A stretch of DNA of 64,000 nucleotides from Roseicyclus sp. (GCA_018401965.1 JAGYJU010000019.1:62001-126000); one strand, 5' to 3'; shown: positions 20,660 through 30,633, numbered from the stretch's first letter. The notes: a model not told the origin generated them from the letters alone. Numbers and translations are program-made.

Positions 20660-21439
20660 ATGGTTGAACTCGCCCTACCGAAAAACTCCCGTATCCGCAC
20701 GGGCAAGACATGGCCCAAGCCCGAGGGCGCTGTGAACCTGCGCAAGTTCCAGATCTATCGCTGGAACCCCGATGACGGCGAGAACCCGCGCGTCGATACC
20801 TATTGGGTCGACATGGACACCTGCGGGCCGATGGTTCTGGATGCGCTGATCAAGATCAAGAACGAGATCGATCCGACCCTGACCTTCCGCCGGTCCTGCC
20901 GCGAAGGGATCTGTGGATCCTGCGCGATGAACATCGACGGGATCAACACGCTCGCCTGCATCTACGGGATGGATGAAATCAAGGGTGACGTGAAGATCTA
21001 CCCCTTGCCGCACATGCCGGTTGTCAAGGATCTGATCCCCGACCTGACGCATTTCTACGCCCAGCATGCCAGCATCATGCCCTGGCTGGAAACCAAGACG
21101 CAGCGCCCCGAAAAGGAATGGCGCCAGTCGATCGAAGACCGCGACAAGCTCGATGGTCTGTATGAATGCGTGATGTGTGCCTGCTGTTCCACATCCTGCC
21201 CGTCTTATTGGTGGAACGGCGACCGCTACCTTGGGCCGGCGGCCTTGCTGCATGCCTATCGCTGGATCATCGATAGCCGCGACGAGGCGACGGGCGAGCG
21301 GTTGGACGAGCTGGAAGATCCCTTCAAGCTGTATCGCTGCCACACGATCATGAACTGCACCAAGACCTGTCCCAAGGGCCTGAACCCGGCCAAGGCCATT
21401 GCCTCGATCAAGAAGATGATGGTGGAACGCCAGCTCTGA
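20660..21439 (+). CDS. sdhB: Succinate dehydrogenase iron-sulfur subunit
   Basis: A 259-residue electron-transfer subunit. [16 protein letters not shown] with a later C binds the 2Fe-2S cluster, [16 protein letters not shown] the 4Fe-4S cluster and part of the third, and [15 protein letters not shown] the rest. The spacing is normal for the family. An SD sequence (GGAGG) precedes the ATG. It is the last gene of the operon and is followed by two palindromes and a terminator. Confidence 0.98.
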   Translation: MVELALPKNSRIRTGKTWPKPEGAVNLRKFQIYRWNPDDGENPRVDTYWVDMDTCGPMVLDALIKIKNEIDPTLTFRRSCREGICGSCAMNIDGINTLACIYGMDEIKGDVKIYPLPHMPVVKDLIPDLTHFYAQHASIMPWLETKTQRPEKEWRQSIEDRDKLDGLYECVMCACCSTSCPSYWWNGDRYLGPAALLHAYRWIIDSRDEATGERLDELEDPFKLYRCHTIMNCTKTCPKGLNPAKAIASIKKMMVERQL

Positions 21440-21446
21440 TCTGGTC

Positions 21447-21497
21447 CGAATTTTCGTACGAAAATTCGCAAGACGCGATTATTCGTACGAATAATCG
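21447..21497. repeat. Two successive perfect 22-bp palindromes centred on TTCGTACGAA
   Basis: Two perfect 22-bp palindromes lie at 21447-21468 and 21476-21497, with a 7-bp spacer; their centres are 29 bp apart. Both share the central TTCGTACGAA and the outer CGA/TCG, but differ in the AT-rich flanks (AATTTT versus TTATT types). They fall between the sdhB stop and its terminator. Either they are protein-binding sites, or in RNA two consecutive hairpins protecting the sdh mRNA end. Confidence 0.85.
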
Positions 21498-21500
21498 AGG

Positions 21501-21529
21501 AACCCCGCCGTTCAAGGGCGGGGTTTTTT
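21501..21529 (+). terminator. Rho-independent terminator of the sdh operon
   Basis: A 9-bp stem (AACCCCGCC with GGCGGGGTT), a 7-nt loop and a run of T at 21524-21529. It follows the two palindromes 3-prime of sdhB. Confidence 0.93.
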
Positions 21530-21649
21530 CTTGCGAGGCTTGCGCCTTGGTCATGGGGGCCTTGCCACACCGACGGGGTGTCACCTGGCCCCTGCATCCC
21601 TAAGTTGTGGTGCAGGGGAGGCATGACGGACCAGACCGAGGTTTTTCCT

Positions 21650-21805
21650 ATGCCCAAGCAACCAGTCACCCAAGCACAGCCCTTTGCCACAGACGATCCA
21701 GACGCCGCCTTGCGGATCCTGGACGAGGCCTGGGCCTATTTCACGCCCGGCCAGCCGACCACGCTTCCCGCCGCGCAGTATGACGAGCTGTCGGTGGCCG
21801 CGTGA
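21650..21805 (+). CDS. Hypothetical 51-residue acidic protein
   Basis: MPKQPVTQAQPFATDDPDAA is followed by LRILDEAWAYFTPGQPTTLP and a short acidic tail. I choose ATG 21650 because GAGG stands eight bases before it; ATG 21623 in the same frame lies only one or two bases after its own GGAGG. No family is recognised. It is an isolated small gene between the sdh terminator and the convergent trpS. Confidence 0.55.
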   Translation: MPKQPVTQAQPFATDDPDAALRILDEAWAYFTPGQPTTLPAAQYDELSVAA

Positions 21806-21850
21806 TCCGGGGCAGGGCCGCGCGCGCCCTGTCATGAGGGCGTGACAAGC

Positions 21851-22876
21851 TCAGCTCTTCAGCATGCCCACGATGTCATAGGTGCGGTCCAGAATGGGCG
21901 CAGTGATCGCGCGGGCGCGCTCGGCACCGCGGCCGAGGATGCGGTCTATTTCCGCCGGGTCGGCCATCAGCCGGGTCATTTCCCCGGAAATCGGCGCCAG
22001 TTTTTCCACGGCAAGATCGGCCAGCGCCATCTTGAAATGCCCGAACAACGCGCCCGCATGGCTGTCGAGCACCGCTTGCGGCGCAATGTCGGCCAGGGCT
22101 GCGTAGATGTTCACCAGGTTGCGCGCCTCTGGCCGGGCATCCAGCCCCGCCAGCGCATCGGGCAGCGGGTCGGGGTCGGTCTTGGCCTTGCGGATCTTTT
22201 TCGCGATCTCGTCGGCGGTATCGGTCAGGTTGATCCGGGTCTTGTCGGACGGGTCTGATTTCGACATCTTCTTCGTGCCGTCCTGCAGGTTCATCACCCG
22301 CGTGGCCGCGCCTTCGATCACCGGTTCCGCGATGGGAAAGAAATCGACGCCGTAATCATGGTTGAACTTGGCCGCGATGTCGCGGGTCAGTTCGATATGC
22401 TGTTTCTGATCCTCGCCCACGGGCACATGGGTCGCGTGATAGACCAGGATATCGGCGGCCATCAGCGCCGGGTAGGCGAACAGCCCAAGCGAGGCCGCCT
22501 CTGCGTTCTTGCCGGCCTTGTCCTTCCACTGGGTCATGCGCCCCATCCATCCCATGCGCGCGATGCAGTTGAAGATCCAGGCAAGCTGGGCGTGTTCGGG
22601 CACCTGGGACTGGTTGATCAGGATGGATTTTTCCGGGTCGATCCCGATGGCCAGAAAGCCCGCGCATAATTCGCGGGTGTTGCGGCGCAACGTGGCCGGA
22701 TCGGGCAGGGTCGCGGTGATCGCGTGCAGATCGACCATGCAAAAGATGGTTTCATGGCTGCCCGCGTCCTGCATCTGGACAAAGCGCTTCATCGCGCCAA
22801 GATAATTGCCGAGCGTCAATCCGCCCGACGGTTGGATGCCGGAAAATACCCGCGGTGTGAACTGCGTTTCGGCCAT
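21851..22876 (-). CDS. trpS: Tryptophanyl-tRNA synthetase
   Basis: A 341-residue class I aminoacyl-tRNA synthetase. [19 protein letters not shown] contains the HIGH-equivalent and [15 protein letters not shown] the KMSKS loop. [14 protein letters not shown]-like residues ([18 protein letters not shown]) are the conserved tRNA-synthetase core. AGGGG six bases before ATG 22876 favours that start over the ATG two codons upstream. Confidence 0.97.
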   Translation of the reverse strand: MAETQFTPRVFSGIQPSGGLTLGNYLGAMKRFVQMQDAGSHETIFCMVDLHAITATLPDPATLRRNTRELCAGFLAIGIDPEKSILINQSQVPEHAQLAWIFNCIARMGWMGRMTQWKDKAGKNAEAASLGLFAYPALMAADILVYHATHVPVGEDQKQHIELTRDIAAKFNHDYGVDFFPIAEPVIEGAATRVMNLQDGTKKMSKSDPSDKTRINLTDTADEIAKKIRKAKTDPDPLPDALAGLDARPEARNLVNIYAALADIAPQAVLDSHAGALFGHFKMALADLAVEKLAPISGEMTRLMADPAEIDRILGRGAERARAITAPILDRTYDIVGMLKS

Positions 22877-22976
22877 GATCATCCCCTGCGCCTGCCGCGC
22901 CCCCGGCCCCCTCTGGCCAAGCGCCGCGGCTTCGCTTACCCACGGGGGTAGATGGCGTCAACCAAAGGTGGCCGCG

Positions 22977-23658
22977 ATGACCCAGAACAGCCTGTCCCCC
23001 TTCAACGCCTTGCCCCCCGTCGTGGTGGCCCTGGCGGTCGTGATCGCCGGGCTGGAGCTGTTGTTCCAGGCGGCGACGGCCGGGGTGCTTGGCGGGCAGG
23101 CCGGTATGGGCTGGCGGCTTGATGCGATCCGCGACTACGGCATCTTTGACGAGGTGGCGCGCTACATGTGGGCCAACAACCTCTGGCCCGCCGCCGAAGT
23201 GTTGCGGCTGGTGACCTACCCGTTGATCCACACCGGGTTCACCCATGCGGCCTTCGTGGTCGTCTTCATCCTGGCCATCGGCAAGATGGTGGCCGAGGTG
23301 TTCTCGCCCCTGGCCTTCGTGGTCTTGTTCCTTGGGTCGGCGATTGCCGGGGCCTTGGGTTTCGTGGTGCTGATGAACAGCCCCTATCCGCTGGTTGGCG
23401 GCTACCCCGGGGTCTACGGTCTCATCGGGGCCTTTACCTTCATCTTGTGGCTGCGCGAAAGCCTCCGGGGGGGCAACCGCGCGCGCCTTTGGCCTGATCG
23501 GGATGTTGTTGGCCATCCAGCTCTTGTTCGGGGTGATCCAGGGACAGTTCGGGACGGTCGTGGCCGACCTGTCCGGCTTTGCCGCCGGGTTCATCCTGTC
23601 TTTCGTGCTGGCACCCGGTGGCTGGCAGCGCCTGTTGGCCAAGCTGCGCGCGCGTTAA
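22977..23658 (+). pseudogene. Rhomboid-like membrane protein, frameshifted at a G7 run
   Basis: Two frames together encode about 226 residues of a six-helix rhomboid-like protein. The first runs from ATG 22977 through VTYPLIHTGFTHAAF and GGYPGVYGLIGAFTF to about 23470; the second continues ATARAFGLIGMLLAIQLLFG and ends at 23658. Removing one G from the seven-G run at about 23467-23473 joins them (LRG-ATARAF). The usual catalytic serine motif GxSG reads GYPG, and the usual histidine position reads VADLSGFAAG, so even the intact protein would be a non-proteolytic rhomboid. The stop codon overlaps the murJ stop. Real slippage, decay or an assembly error cannot be told apart here. Confidence 0.75.
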
Positions 23659-25265
23659 CGCCGCCGCAGCGCATCGCGGAAGTCACGGATGCGGAACGCC
23701 CCAAGGGCCTGCCCGCAGAGGCCGTAGACGATCAGCCCGCCGATCACGAGAATGGCCAGCGCCGGGTAGCGCCAGCCATCCATGCCCAGGAACGGCATCA
23801 ACAGCGTGGCCATCACGACCAGGAACACCCCCATCAGCATCGCGGCCAGGATGATCAGCCCAAGCCGGGCGCGATAGCGATCGTCAAAGGTGGCCACCTC
23901 GCCCATGCTGCGCTTGCCGCGCAAGAGCAGCCAAACCATCGTCCAGGCCGCGAGGCTTGTGGCGATGGCGGCCCCCACAAAACCGATGACGAAAGACAGG
24001 CCAATCGCCGCCACCGCATTCACCACCATGGCAACCAGGGCAAAGCGGAACGGGCTGCGCGTGTCTTCCCGGGCGAAATACAGCGGTTGCAGCACCTTTT
24101 GCAGCACGAAGGCGGGCAGGCCCAGGCCATAGGCCGCAAGCGCCAACGCCGTCTGCACCGTGTCATCGGCGGTAAAGGCCCCGCGTTCGAACAGGACCGA
24201 CACCAGCGGCGTGGGGATGACGCAAAGCGCCACGGCGGCGGGCACGGTCAGGGCCAGGCAAACCTCGCCCGCACGGCTGAGCGCATGGCGCCCACCCACC
24301 GCATCCTCGGCGCGCAAGCGGCGCGACAGATCGGGCAAAAGCACCACGCCGATTGCAATGCCGACCACGCCCAGCGGCAGCTGGTACAGCCGGTCTGCCA
24401 GCGACATCCAGACGATGGCGCCGTCGAAAAAGCTTCCGACCTGGCGGCCCACCAACAGGTTGATCTGCACCACGCCGCCCGCCAGCATCGCGGGCAGCAT
24501 GATCATCGCCAGTTGCCGCATCTCTGGCGTCAGCCGGGGCAGGCGCGGCATCACCGCAAAGCCCGCGCGCTTGGCCGCGACCCAGACCAGCGCCATCTGC
24601 GCCACCCCTGCCAGCAACACCCCCCAGGCCAGCGCCGTGCCATGGCGCAACCCGGTCAGGTCATCGTCTGGCGCGGCACTGGCCACATCGATCGCAGCGC
24701 CTGCCAAGAGGTCTGTCTGGGACAGGATCAACACCGTGATCAAGACGAGGTTCAGCAAGATCGGCGCGGCGGCGGCGACCGCAAAGCGCCCCATGGAATT
24801 CAGCATCCCCGACAAGAGCGCCGCCAGCGAGATGAACAGGATATAGCCAAAGGCGATGCGCCCGAAATCCACCGCCAGTTCAAAGCGCACGTCGCCCGCG
24901 AAGCCGCCCGCCATCGCCAGAACGAACCAGGGCATGGCCAATTGCGCCACGAGCGTCAGCACGATCAGCACCGTCGCAAGCCCCGCAAAGGCATCGCGCG
25001 CAAAGCCCAGCGGGTTGTCGCCCGCTTCGAGCCGCTTGGAAAACATCGGCACGAAGGCGGTGTTGAATGCGCCCTCGGCGAAAAAGCGGCGAAACAGGTT
25101 TGGCAGGGAAAAGGCGACGAAAAACGCCTCGGTCACCGGGCCGGTGCCCATGTAGGCCGCGATCAGGATGTCGCGCGCAAAGCCCAGGATGCGGCTGGCC
25201 AATGTCCAGACGCCCACGGTGACAAAGCCCGCCATCAACCGGATCGGGCGCAGGGCCATGGCCAT
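23655..25265 (-). CDS. murJ: Lipid II flippase
   Basis: A 536-residue MATE-like membrane protein of about fourteen helices that moves lipid II to the periplasmic face for peptidoglycan synthesis. The N-terminus GVWTLASRILGFARDILIAA and then FFVAFSLPNLFRRFFAEGAF are the MurJ (MviN) signature. Starts at Met1 (25265) or Met3 (25259) are both possible. The gene is 2 bp from the glnD stop on the same strand, so the two are probably co-transcribed. Confidence 0.95.
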   Translation of the reverse strand: MAMALRPIRLMAGFVTVGVWTLASRILGFARDILIAAYMGTGPVTEAFFVAFSLPNLFRRFFAEGAFNTAFVPMFSKRLEAGDNPLGFARDAFAGLATVLIVLTLVAQLAMPWFVLAMAGGFAGDVRFELAVDFGRIAFGYILFISLAALLSGMLNSMGRFAVAAAAPILLNLVLITVLILSQTDLLAGAAIDVASAAPDDDLTGLRHGTALAWGVLLAGVAQMALVWVAAKRAGFAVMPRLPRLTPEMRQLAMIMLPAMLAGGVVQINLLVGRQVGSFFDGAIVWMSLADRLYQLPLGVVGIAIGVVLLPDLSRRLRAEDAVGGRHALSRAGEVCLALTVPAAVALCVIPTPLVSVLFERGAFTADDTVQTALALAAYGLGLPAFVLQKVLQPLYFAREDTRSPFRFALVAMVVNAVAAIGLSFVIGFVGAAIATSLAAWTMVWLLLRGKRSMGEVATFDDRYRARLGLIILAAMLMGVFLVVMATLLMPFLGMDGWRYPALAILVIGGLIVYGLCGQALGAFRIRDFRDALRRR

Positions 25266-25267
25266 GG

Positions 25268-28096
25268 TCAGGCCCCCGCGCGTTCGGCGACCCGCGCAAT
25301 GGCGTCGCGCAGCTTGCGCTCCAGCGCCTCTTGCCGGGACTTGGTGTAGAGTTTCAGGCCGAACATATCCTTCACATAGAAGGTGTCGACCACCTGTGCG
25401 CCATAGGTCGCGATCACGGCCGACGAGATGTAGATGTTGCTGGCCGCCAGCGTCTTGGTCAGATCATAGAGCAGGCCGGGCCGGTCGCGGGTATCGACCT
25501 CGATGATCGTGTAGATCTCCGATCCTTCGTTGTCGAAGGTGATGTTGGTCGGCACCGCGAAGGGGCGTTCGCGTTTCTTGATCTTGTCGCGGCCTTCCAA
25601 TGCGCGCGAGGCCACGACTTCGCCCCTGAGCGTCTTGTCGATCATGTCGCGCAGGCGCGGCAGGCGGCGAAGCTCGTAGGGGTTGCCCTCGGCGTCCTGC
25701 ACCCAGAACACGGCCGTGCCGAACCCGTCCTTGGATGTATAGGTGCGCGCATCCACGACATTGGCCCCCACCAGCGAAAGCGCGCCCGCCAGCCGGGAAA
25801 AGATGCCGGGGTGATCGTTCAGCGCGAAACAGACGCGGGTTGCGTCGCGGTCGGTGTCTTCGCGGGTGTCGATGCGGATTTCATCCGTGCCGATACCGCG
25901 CAGCATTTGCGCGAAGGTGACCTGTGTCGCAAGGTCGAGCCCTTGCCAATAGGGGCCGTAATGGCGATCCATCTCGGCCTTGAGATCGGGCTTGGACCAA
26001 TCCGACAGCGCATCGCGCAAGGCGCGCTTGGCTTCGCCTTCCAGCTTTTCGCGGTTCAGATCCTCCAGCCCGGTATCAAGCGCCGTGGCCGTGGCCCGGA
26101 ACAGCCCGCGCAACAGCGTCGCCTTCCAATTGTTCCAGGTGTGCGGCCCGACCCCGCGGATGTCGCAGACCGTCAGAACCGTCAGCAATTCCAGCCGTTC
26201 GCGGGTTTTCACCGCCTTGGCGAAATCGCGCACGGTGCGCGGGTCCGCGATATCGCGTTTCTGCGCCATGTCCGACATCAACAGGTGATAGCGCACCAGC
26301 CATTCGACGGTGTCGCATTCGGCCTGTTTCAGCCCCAGCCGGGGCCCGATGGTGCGTGCGATCCGGGCGCCGACGACGGAATGATCCTCTTTGCGGCCCT
26401 TGCCGATGTCATGCAGCAGGCAGGCGATGAACAGAACCTTGCGGTTCACGCCACGCTTGAGAATGCTGGAGGCGACCGGCAATTCCTCTTTCAGTTCCTC
26501 GCGCTCGATCTGTGCCAGTGTCGAAACCACCTGGATCGTATGCTCGTCCACCGTGTAGCTGTGATACATGTTGAACTGCATCATCGCCACGATGGGCGCG
26601 AATTCCGGCAGGAAGGCCGCCAGCACGCCAAGCTCGTTCATCCGCCTGAGCGCGCGTTCCGGGTTGCCGTGTTTCAGCATCAGGTCGAGGAAAATCTGCA
26701 CCGCTTCCGGGTCGCGGCGCATCTCGTCGTCGATCAGCCCAAGGTTGGCCGACAGCGCGCGCATCGCGTCGGGGTGGATCAGGTAGCCGGTGCGCAAGGC
26801 TTCTTCGAACAGGCGCAGGATGTTCAGCTTGTCGGCAAAGAACGTGGCATCATCCGCGATGGCGATGCGGTTCTGTTTCAGCGCATAGCCCGGTTTCAGC
26901 TTCTTGCGCCGTGTGCGCCCGCGCAGAAACCCCAGGATGGCCGGTTCCTGCTTGACATGCCGCGCCTCCAGCTCGGTCAGGAAGATGCGGGTCAATTCGC
27001 CCACGCGGGTGGCATGGCGGAAATAATCCTGCATGAAATGTTCGACGCCGCGCCGCCCGGAATGGTCGCAATATCCCAGCCGTTCGGCCACCTGTACCTG
27101 GTTGTCAAAGGTCAGCTGGTCCTGCGCCCGGTCGGCGATCAGGTGCAGGTGACACCGCACCGCCCACAAGAACCGTTCGGCGGCGTCAAAGGCCGAGAAT
27201 TCCTCGGAGGTGAAGACGCCAAGATCCACCAATTCGCCCGCGCGCCGCACGCCATGTTCGTATTTCGCGATCCAGTAGAGCGTTTGCAGATCGCGCAGGC
27301 CGCCCTTGCCTTCCTTGACGTTGGGTTCCACCACGTAACGCTGCCCGCCTTGCTTGCGGTGGCGGGTGGCGCGTTCGGCCAGCTTGGCCTCGATGAATTC
27401 ACCGACCGTGCCGCGAAACAGCTGGTCGCGCAGCGCCCCGCGCAAATCGTCCGCGATGCTGTCTTCGCCGGTCAGGAACCGCATTTCCAACAGGCTGGTG
27501 CGGATCGTGATGTCTTGTTTTCCAAGCCGCAGGCATTCCTTGATCGTCCGCGATGCGTGGCCCACCTTCATGTGGAGATCCCACAGCATGTAGAGCGCGG
27601 ATTCGATCACGCTTTCGATATGGGCCGTCATCTTCCAGGGCGTGACGAACAACAGGTCGACGTCGGAATAAGGCGCCATTTCGCCCCGCCCATAGCCCCC
27701 GACCGCCATCACGGCCATCCGTTCGGTGTCACTGGGCATCTGGTTCTTGTGCAGATGGGTCTGCGATACGTGCAAGACACCCCGCACCAGCCCGTCGGTC
27801 AGGTGGGTATAGGCCCGCGTGATCCGCCGCGCGGTCAGGGGATGGGCGGAAATGCCATCCTCGATCGCGCTGCGACCGGCCTTTTGGGCCTCTTGCAGCA
27901 CGCGCACGGCGGCGGACCGGATCGCGCCCGGATCGTCCAGCCCGGCCACGGCGGCATCCAGCGCGGCGTGGAGCGTGGTTTCATCCAGAATCCGGTCTGC
28001 CGGCGCGATCAGCTCGCCCGGTTCGGAAGGGGTGGGGGGCAGGGTCGGGTTTCGGTCAGAAACCGAACCCACCAAGGCGTCTTGGGGCGGGGTCAA
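25268..28096 (-). CDS. glnD: [Protein-PII] uridylyltransferase / uridylyl-removing enzyme
   Basis: A protein of up to 942 residues that uridylylates and deuridylylates PII according to glutamine level. The nucleotidyltransferase motif GGYGRGEMAPYSDVDLLF lies near residue 135, the HD hydrolase motif LLHDIGKGRKEDHS near 560, and two ACT domains end the protein (DHPGIFSRLAGALS and DRPGLLYDLTKTLAA). The listed start is a TTG inside the LppC-like gene; a GTG at 28072 is an alternative, also overlapping that gene. Nitrogen control is the established role. Confidence 0.95.
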   Translation of the reverse strand: MTPPQDALVGSVSDRNPTLPPTPSEPGELIAPADRILDETTLHAALDAAVAGLDDPGAIRSAAVRVLQEAQKAGRSAIEDGISAHPLTARRITRAYTHLTDGLVRGVLHVSQTHLHKNQMPSDTERMAVMAVGGYGRGEMAPYSDVDLLFVTPWKMTAHIESVIESALYMLWDLHMKVGHASRTIKECLRLGKQDITIRTSLLEMRFLTGEDSIADDLRGALRDQLFRGTVGEFIEAKLAERATRHRKQGGQRYVVEPNVKEGKGGLRDLQTLYWIAKYEHGVRRAGELVDLGVFTSEEFSAFDAAERFLWAVRCHLHLIADRAQDQLTFDNQVQVAERLGYCDHSGRRGVEHFMQDYFRHATRVGELTRIFLTELEARHVKQEPAILGFLRGRTRRKKLKPGYALKQNRIAIADDATFFADKLNILRLFEEALRTGYLIHPDAMRALSANLGLIDDEMRRDPEAVQIFLDLMLKHGNPERALRRMNELGVLAAFLPEFAPIVAMMQFNMYHSYTVDEHTIQVVSTLAQIEREELKEELPVASSILKRGVNRKVLFIACLLHDIGKGRKEDHSVVGARIARTIGPRLGLKQAECDTVEWLVRYHLLMSDMAQKRDIADPRTVRDFAKAVKTRERLELLTVLTVCDIRGVGPHTWNNWKATLLRGLFRATATALDTGLEDLNREKLEGEAKRALRDALSDWSKPDLKAEMDRHYGPYWQGLDLATQVTFAQMLRGIGTDEIRIDTREDTDRDATRVCFALNDHPGIFSRLAGALSLVGANVVDARTYTSKDGFGTAVFWVQDAEGNPYELRRLPRLRDMIDKTLRGEVVASRALEGRDKIKKRERPFAVPTNITFDNEGSEIYTIIEVDTRDRPGLLYDLTKTLAASNIYISSAVIATYGAQVVDTFYVKDMFGLKLYTKSRQEALERKLRDAIARVAERAGA

Positions 28097-29225
28097 TCAC
28101 GGCCACCTGATTTTGAACCACTTGCGCAATCGCCATCGCACGTTCATTCGTGCCATCGCCGCGCAGGCGGAATACCCCGTTTGCCCCCTGAAAACCAGAG
28201 CTGGCGATCAAATCGCCCGCACCAAGTTGTCCAGAGGCGGCGGCGGTTTCGCCCACGGCACGGATCGCATCATAGCCCAATGCGCCAAGGATATGCGGCG
28301 GGATGCCATAGGTGGCGAGATAGCGGCCTTCGAAATCGGCGGTCGCCTGCGGATCGGGCAGGGCGAACCACCCGCCCTGCAACCCCGAGAGTTCGAGCGT
28401 TTGCGGCGGCGTGTCCCACCGCGTCAGGCCCATCATCCGGACCGCTTCGGTATCAAGCCCGTTTTCCGGCAGCAGCTGTGCAAAGAACGGTAGCGCACCG
28501 GCGCTGTCGGCGGTCAGCATCAGCGCATTGCCATCCGAACCGCGCACCGCCTCGACGATCTGGGGCACGGCGTTGATCACGCCACCTTGCGAAAACTCGT
28601 AGGGAATGGTGTTGACCACGGTGGCATTCGAGGCGACGGCGGCGCGCAGCACGGCATCGCGCGCGACTTCGCCCGCAAGGTTCTGCGCATGGACCAGCAC
28701 GATCCGGTTGCGCCCCTGGGCCGCGCCGTAGCTGACCATGCGCGCCGCGGTGTTCTGGAAGGTGTGGCCCAGCACGAAGACATTGCCGCCCGCGATTTCG
28801 GTGTTGTTGGAAAAGCTCAGCACGCTGACATTGGAATTGGCCACCGCAACGCCGACGGCGGCGGCCGTGTCGGAGCGCAGCGGCCCCACGATGATATCGG
28901 CGCCGGCCTGCACCGCCTCGCGGGCGACAGATGCCGCCTGTGCGGGTTGCCCGGCGGTATCGTAGACGGTGATCTCGACCGTGACGCCGGTCAATTCGGC
29001 GGCTGCCATCCGCGCCGCGTTTTCAAGGCTTTGGGCGATGGTGGCATCGCCGCCCTGTTCCGAGGTGACCGGCAAGAGCATCGCGACCTGCACGGTTTGG
29101 CCGCTGACGCGGGGGCCGGTGCCGCCTATCGGCCCTGCGACCTGGCAGGCCGCGAGCGCCGCGGTGACGCCCAAAAGGCTGAAAATGCGCAAGGGGTTGC
29201 GCAGGGAACGCAAAGCGGAAAACAT
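28056..29225 (-). CDS. LppC-type lipoprotein, penicillin-binding protein activator family
   Basis: A 389-residue lipoprotein: IFSLLGVTAALAACQVAGPI has a lipobox LAAC (Cys27). The rest is a type I periplasmic-binding fold, with VQVAMLLPVTSEQGGDATIA and ADIIVGPLRSDTAAAVG typical of LppC/LpoA-type regulators of peptidoglycan synthases rather than of amino-acid transport. The 3-prime end overlaps glnD. murJ further down the same unit fits a cell-envelope theme. It is divergent from rsmI, an arrangement also seen around lpoA/rsmI in other proteobacteria. Confidence 0.88.
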   Translation of the reverse strand: MFSALRSLRNPLRIFSLLGVTAALAACQVAGPIGGTGPRVSGQTVQVAMLLPVTSEQGGDATIAQSLENAARMAAAELTGVTVEITVYDTAGQPAQAASVAREAVQAGADIIVGPLRSDTAAAVGVAVANSNVSVLSFSNNTEIAGGNVFVLGHTFQNTAARMVSYGAAQGRNRIVLVHAQNLAGEVARDAVLRAAVASNATVVNTIPYEFSQGGVINAVPQIVEAVRGSDGNALMLTADSAGALPFFAQLLPENGLDTEAVRMMGLTRWDTPPQTLELSGLQGGWFALPDPQATADFEGRYLATYGIPPHILGALGYDAIRAVGETAAASGQLGAGDLIASSGFQGANGVFRLRGDGTNERAMAIAQVVQNQVAVIDPAPRRLGGFGF

Positions 29226-29341
29226 GGGCCTCAGACCTCCGTGGGACGCTGCCGGATAGCGTGACAGCTAGGCTAGAGCGTCCGGCACGGCAAGTAAACG
29301 ATGCCCGCGCAGATCGGGGCACGGCAGGCAGGAAGTCACCG

Positions 29342-30277
29342 ATGGATCATGACGACGACGACGGGGCCACCGGCCCGACCCCACGCCTCGAAGCGATGGA
29401 TCCCCCGGCGGGCGGTGTGGCGCGGCGCGTGGCTTTGGCGCCGGGGCTGTGGTTCGTCGCCACGCCCATCGGGGCCGCGCGCGACATCACCTTGCGCGGG
29501 CTTGATATCCTGCTCAGTGCCGAGGTCCTGGTGGCCGAAGACACCCGCACGCTGCGCCACCTGATGGAAATCCATGGGCTCAAGGTCGGGGATCGCCCCT
29601 TGATCGCCTATCACGACCATAACGGCGCCGAGGCGCGGCCGCGCATCCTGCGCGCCTTGGCCGAAGGCCGCAGCGTCGCCTATTGTTCCGAGGCGGGCAC
29701 GCCCGTCGTCGCCGACCCCGGATATCAATTGGCGCGCGCCGCGATCGAGGCGGGCCATCCCGTCAGCGCCGCCCCCGGCCCATCGGCGGCGATCATGGCG
29801 CTGAGCGTGTCGGGCCAACCCTCGGACCGGTTCATGTTCGTGGGCTTCCCCCCGGCCCAGGCCGGCGCCCGCGCGCGCTGGTGCGACGAGATCGGATCGA
29901 TCCCCGCGACGCTGATTTTATATGAAAGCCCAAAGCGCATTCACCGCTTGTTAGGGGAATTGTGCGAACACTGGGGCGAGATGCGACCGGCGACGCTGTG
30001 CCGGGAATTGACCAAGCGATTCGAAGAGGTGCGGCGCGGCACGTTGGGCGGTTTGCGTGACGGGATCGGCGACGCCACTGTGAAAGGGGAAATCGTTCTC
30101 GTGGTCGGTCGCCCGATGGTGGTCGCGCCTGACGCGGCGGATGTGGATGCCGCCTTGCAAGAGGCGCTGGGCCGGTTGCGGGTCAAGGATGCGGCGGCCG
30201 AGGTGGCCGAAGCGTTGGGCCTGCCCCGGCGCGATGTGTATCAACGCGCCTTGGCGCTGAAGGAAGGGGCCGAGTGA
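29342..30277 (+). CDS. rsmI: 16S rRNA (cytidine(1402)-2'-O)-methyltransferase
   Basis: A 311-residue SAM-dependent methyltransferase of the tetrapyrrole-methylase fold that modifies C1402 in the ribosomal P site. LWFVATPIGAARDITLRGLD, EDTRTLRHLMEIHG and SEAGTPVVADPGYQLARAAI are its signature segments. The first 30 residues (MDHDDDDGATGPTPRLEAMD) are an unconserved acidic extension; AGGAAG six bases before ATG 29342 supports the start. Confidence 0.95.
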   Translation: MDHDDDDGATGPTPRLEAMDPPAGGVARRVALAPGLWFVATPIGAARDITLRGLDILLSAEVLVAEDTRTLRHLMEIHGLKVGDRPLIAYHDHNGAEARPRILRALAEGRSVAYCSEAGTPVVADPGYQLARAAIEAGHPVSAAPGPSAAIMALSVSGQPSDRFMFVGFPPAQAGARARWCDEIGSIPATLILYESPKRIHRLLGELCEHWGEMRPATLCRELTKRFEEVRRGTLGGLRDGIGDATVKGEIVLVVGRPMVVAPDAADVDAALQEALGRLRVKDAAAEVAEALGLPRRDVYQRALALKEGAE

Positions 30278-30633
30278 TGAGTGGGCTGGTGTCATATCTG
30301 TCGGGCAAGCTGGCCGAGGATCGGGTTGTCGACGCCTACACCGCGCAGGGTCATCGGCTCGTGTGTCGCCGGTGGCGGGGCCCTGTTGGTGAAATCGATC
30401 TGGTGCTGGAAAAGAATGGCGAGGTTGTTTTCGTCGAGGTGAAATCGTCGAAAACCTGTGCCGATGCCGCCACCCGCCTGACCCGGCGCCAGATTGGCCG
30501 GCTGTTGGCAAGTGCCGAGGCGGCATTGGGGTTTTTTCCCAAGGGATCATTGACGCCGATGCGCTTCGATGTGGCGCTCGTGGACCGGACGGGGCGTATC
30601 GACGTGATTTCGAACGCCCTGCACGCCGCGTGA
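30277..30633 (+). CDS. yraN: YraN family protein (UPF0102)
   Basis: A 118-residue protein with the restriction-endonuclease-like core: GPVGEIDLVLEKNGEVVFVE followed by VKSS, giving the D and ExK residues of that fold. Family members are suspected nucleases or recombination factors without a settled role. The ATG overlaps the rsmI stop, and the rsmI-yraN pairing is widely conserved. Confidence 0.9.
   Translation: MSGLVSYLSGKLAEDRVVDAYTAQGHRLVCRRWRGPVGEIDLVLEKNGEVVFVEVKSSKTCADAATRLTRRQIGRLLASAEAALGFFPKGSLTPMRFDVALVDRTGRIDVISNALHAA

Noticed and set aside
25331-28576. A 1081-codon plus-strand frame opposite glnD
   Set aside because: Same shadow effect; no family similarity, while glnD on the other strand has all its motifs.
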